Assembly: GCA_949948825.1 (NCBI GenBank) | Contig: CATLIJ010000137.1 | Location: 1-6,865, forward strand | Length of the DNA stretch: 6,865 nucleotides | Direction of reading: 5' to 3' | Source of the DNA: an uncultured Clostridiaceae bacterium | GTDB taxonomy: Bacteria > Bacillota > Clostridia > Lachnospirales > Lachnospiraceae | Shown here: positions 6,006 through 6,865 of the stretch, piece by piece | Layout of the letters: each line of letters starts with the position of its first letter | How positions within the stretch are numbered: position 1 is the stretch's first letter | Program-made: the position numbers and the translations under genes | The notes under the pieces: generated by a model | Databases searched by the model: none | Told to the model about the DNA's origin: nothing | Seen by the model: only the letters and a program-made list of their open reading frames with translations

Positions 6006-6865
6006 TTAAATATCCAACACCACCCTCTTCTTTCTCCCGTTCAGCAGCGCATAATACACAGGCAAAATAAACAGCGCCACAAATACTCCGGCAGTCAGGC
6101 CTCCGATATTTACCACGGCAAGTCCCTGTGTGGTGGAGCCGCTGCTTCCAATAGCAAGGGCCATGGGAATCATGGACAGGATAGTGGTCAGGCTGGTCAT
6201 TAAAATAGGCCTGAGACGAGTGGCACCGGCTTCAATCAGCGCCTCCTGCAAGGGCATAGACATCCGGTACTGATTAACGGTATCCACATAAAGGATTCCG
6301 TTATTGACCACTGTGCCTACCAAAATCAGAAAGCCCAGGATGGAGGTCATGCTGATGGTCACTCCTGTCACCTTCAAAAGCCCAAAGGAGCCTACCAGAC
6401 TGAAGGGAATGGTCGTCATGACCATAAAGGAGAATTTGGGCGATTCAAACTGGGCGGACATGACCACAAACACCAAAAATACAGCGATGGCAATAGCCTG
6501 GTATAATCCGGAAAATTCTTCCTGCATCATCCGGTTTCTGGAGTTCACGCCCCTGGTTATGGTGCCGGTCAGACTTGGATTGATGACTTCTGCATCCAAA
6601 GCTGCCTGAACATTTCCCTGGATATAATCTGCTGTGATTGTCACCTGGTATGCTTTATCGGATTTGCTGATAGACGCCGGACTGTCCCGAAAATAAATCT
6701 CTGCCACATCAGACAGAGCCACAGAACCGCCGGAAGGCTTTGTCAGAATCATCTGCTCCACCTGTGGAACGGTCCGGAACTGTTCCTCCGGATATTCTGC
6801 CTGAACGCGGATTTCATGGCTATCCACCTCCAAAGTGGCAATCTCCTGACCATCCAGATATTGAC
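6006..6865 (-). CDS. RND-superfamily efflux permease, C-terminal 285 residues (5' end outside window)
   Basis: Proton-driven exporter of the AcrB/SwrC (HAE) type in the cytoplasmic membrane. The frame is open to the right edge, and the visible part is the last quarter or more of a protein of usually 1000 or more residues. It starts in the second porter region, and the FSGLYQAI segment leads into TM8. Five membrane segments follow at about fragment residues 119-139, 144-165, 170-194, 217-239 and 249-274, matching TM8-TM12 of AcrB. Family hallmarks are SAQFESP after TM8, NNGILYVD in TM10, and the LRPILMTSLT loop before TM11. The residue aligned with AcrB Lys940 is Asn (VVNN instead of SAKN), as in many non-proteobacterial RND pumps. 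The C-terminus GRKKRVVLDI ends at TAA 6006-6008. Its periplasmic-type adaptor, if present, must lie beyond the right edge. The two TolC-like genes follow downstream. Confidence 0.95.
   Translation of the reverse strand, partial: QYLDGQEIATLEVDSHEIRVQAEYPEEQFRTVPQVEQMILTKPSGGSVALSDVAEIYFRDSPASISKSDKAYQVTITADYIQGNVQAALDAEVINPSLTGTITRGVNSRNRMMQEEFSGLYQAIAIAVFLVFVVMSAQFESPKFSFMVMTTIPFSLVGSFGLLKVTGVTISMTSILGFLILVGTVVNNGILYVDTVNQYRMSMPLQEALIEAGATRLRPILMTSLTTILSMIPMALAIGSSGSTTQGLAVVNIGGLTAGVFVALFILPVYYALLNGRKKRVVLDI

Overview
All genes in this window lie on the minus strand, so transcription runs from right to left. The suggested source is an anaerobic Firmicute of the Lachnospiraceae/Clostridia type. 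The grounds are moderate GC, strong AGGAGG-type ribosome binding sites, a ClpA/ClpS pair rather than ClpC, a K/E/S/T-rich lipoprotein, and short TolC-family proteins encoded beside an RND pump. This assignment is inference from gene content; no rRNA or other phylogenetic marker is present.

Right part (about 3311-6865): an efflux locus. In transcription order it holds the C-terminal 285 residues of an RND-superfamily permease (5' end outside the window), a 282-nt spacer with a striking cloverleaf-foldable element, two tandem paralogous TolC-like proteins 13 nt apart, and a perfect 19-bp hairpin terminator. Both TolC-like proteins have Sec signal peptides and two long helical halves. They are about 100 residues shorter than TolC/OprM, and I see no segments resembling outer-membrane beta-strands. 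This fits a wall-spanning channel in a single-membrane cell, but that is inference.

Left part (1 to about 3240): a proteolysis operon. A good sigma-A-type promoter (TTGGAT, 17 nt, TATAAT) precedes a small lipoprotein of unknown function, then clpS (N-degron adaptor), then clpA (AAA+ unfoldase; C-terminus beyond the left edge). Gaps of 42 and 78 nt with no terminator suggest one transcript. ClpS would deliver proteins with destabilising N-termini to ClpA, which unfolds them into ClpP; the ClpP-docking IGF loop is visible just before the left edge.

The least explained item is the non-coding element at 5839-5990. It closes with a GC-rich stem and contains three adjacent hairpins, giving a four-way junction. 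A half-length diverged copy lies at 3239-3290, between the efflux terminator and the clp-operon promoter. Pairing is better in plus-strand RNA, because two G-U wobbles in the long arm would be A x C mismatches on the other strand. I do not recognise the family.
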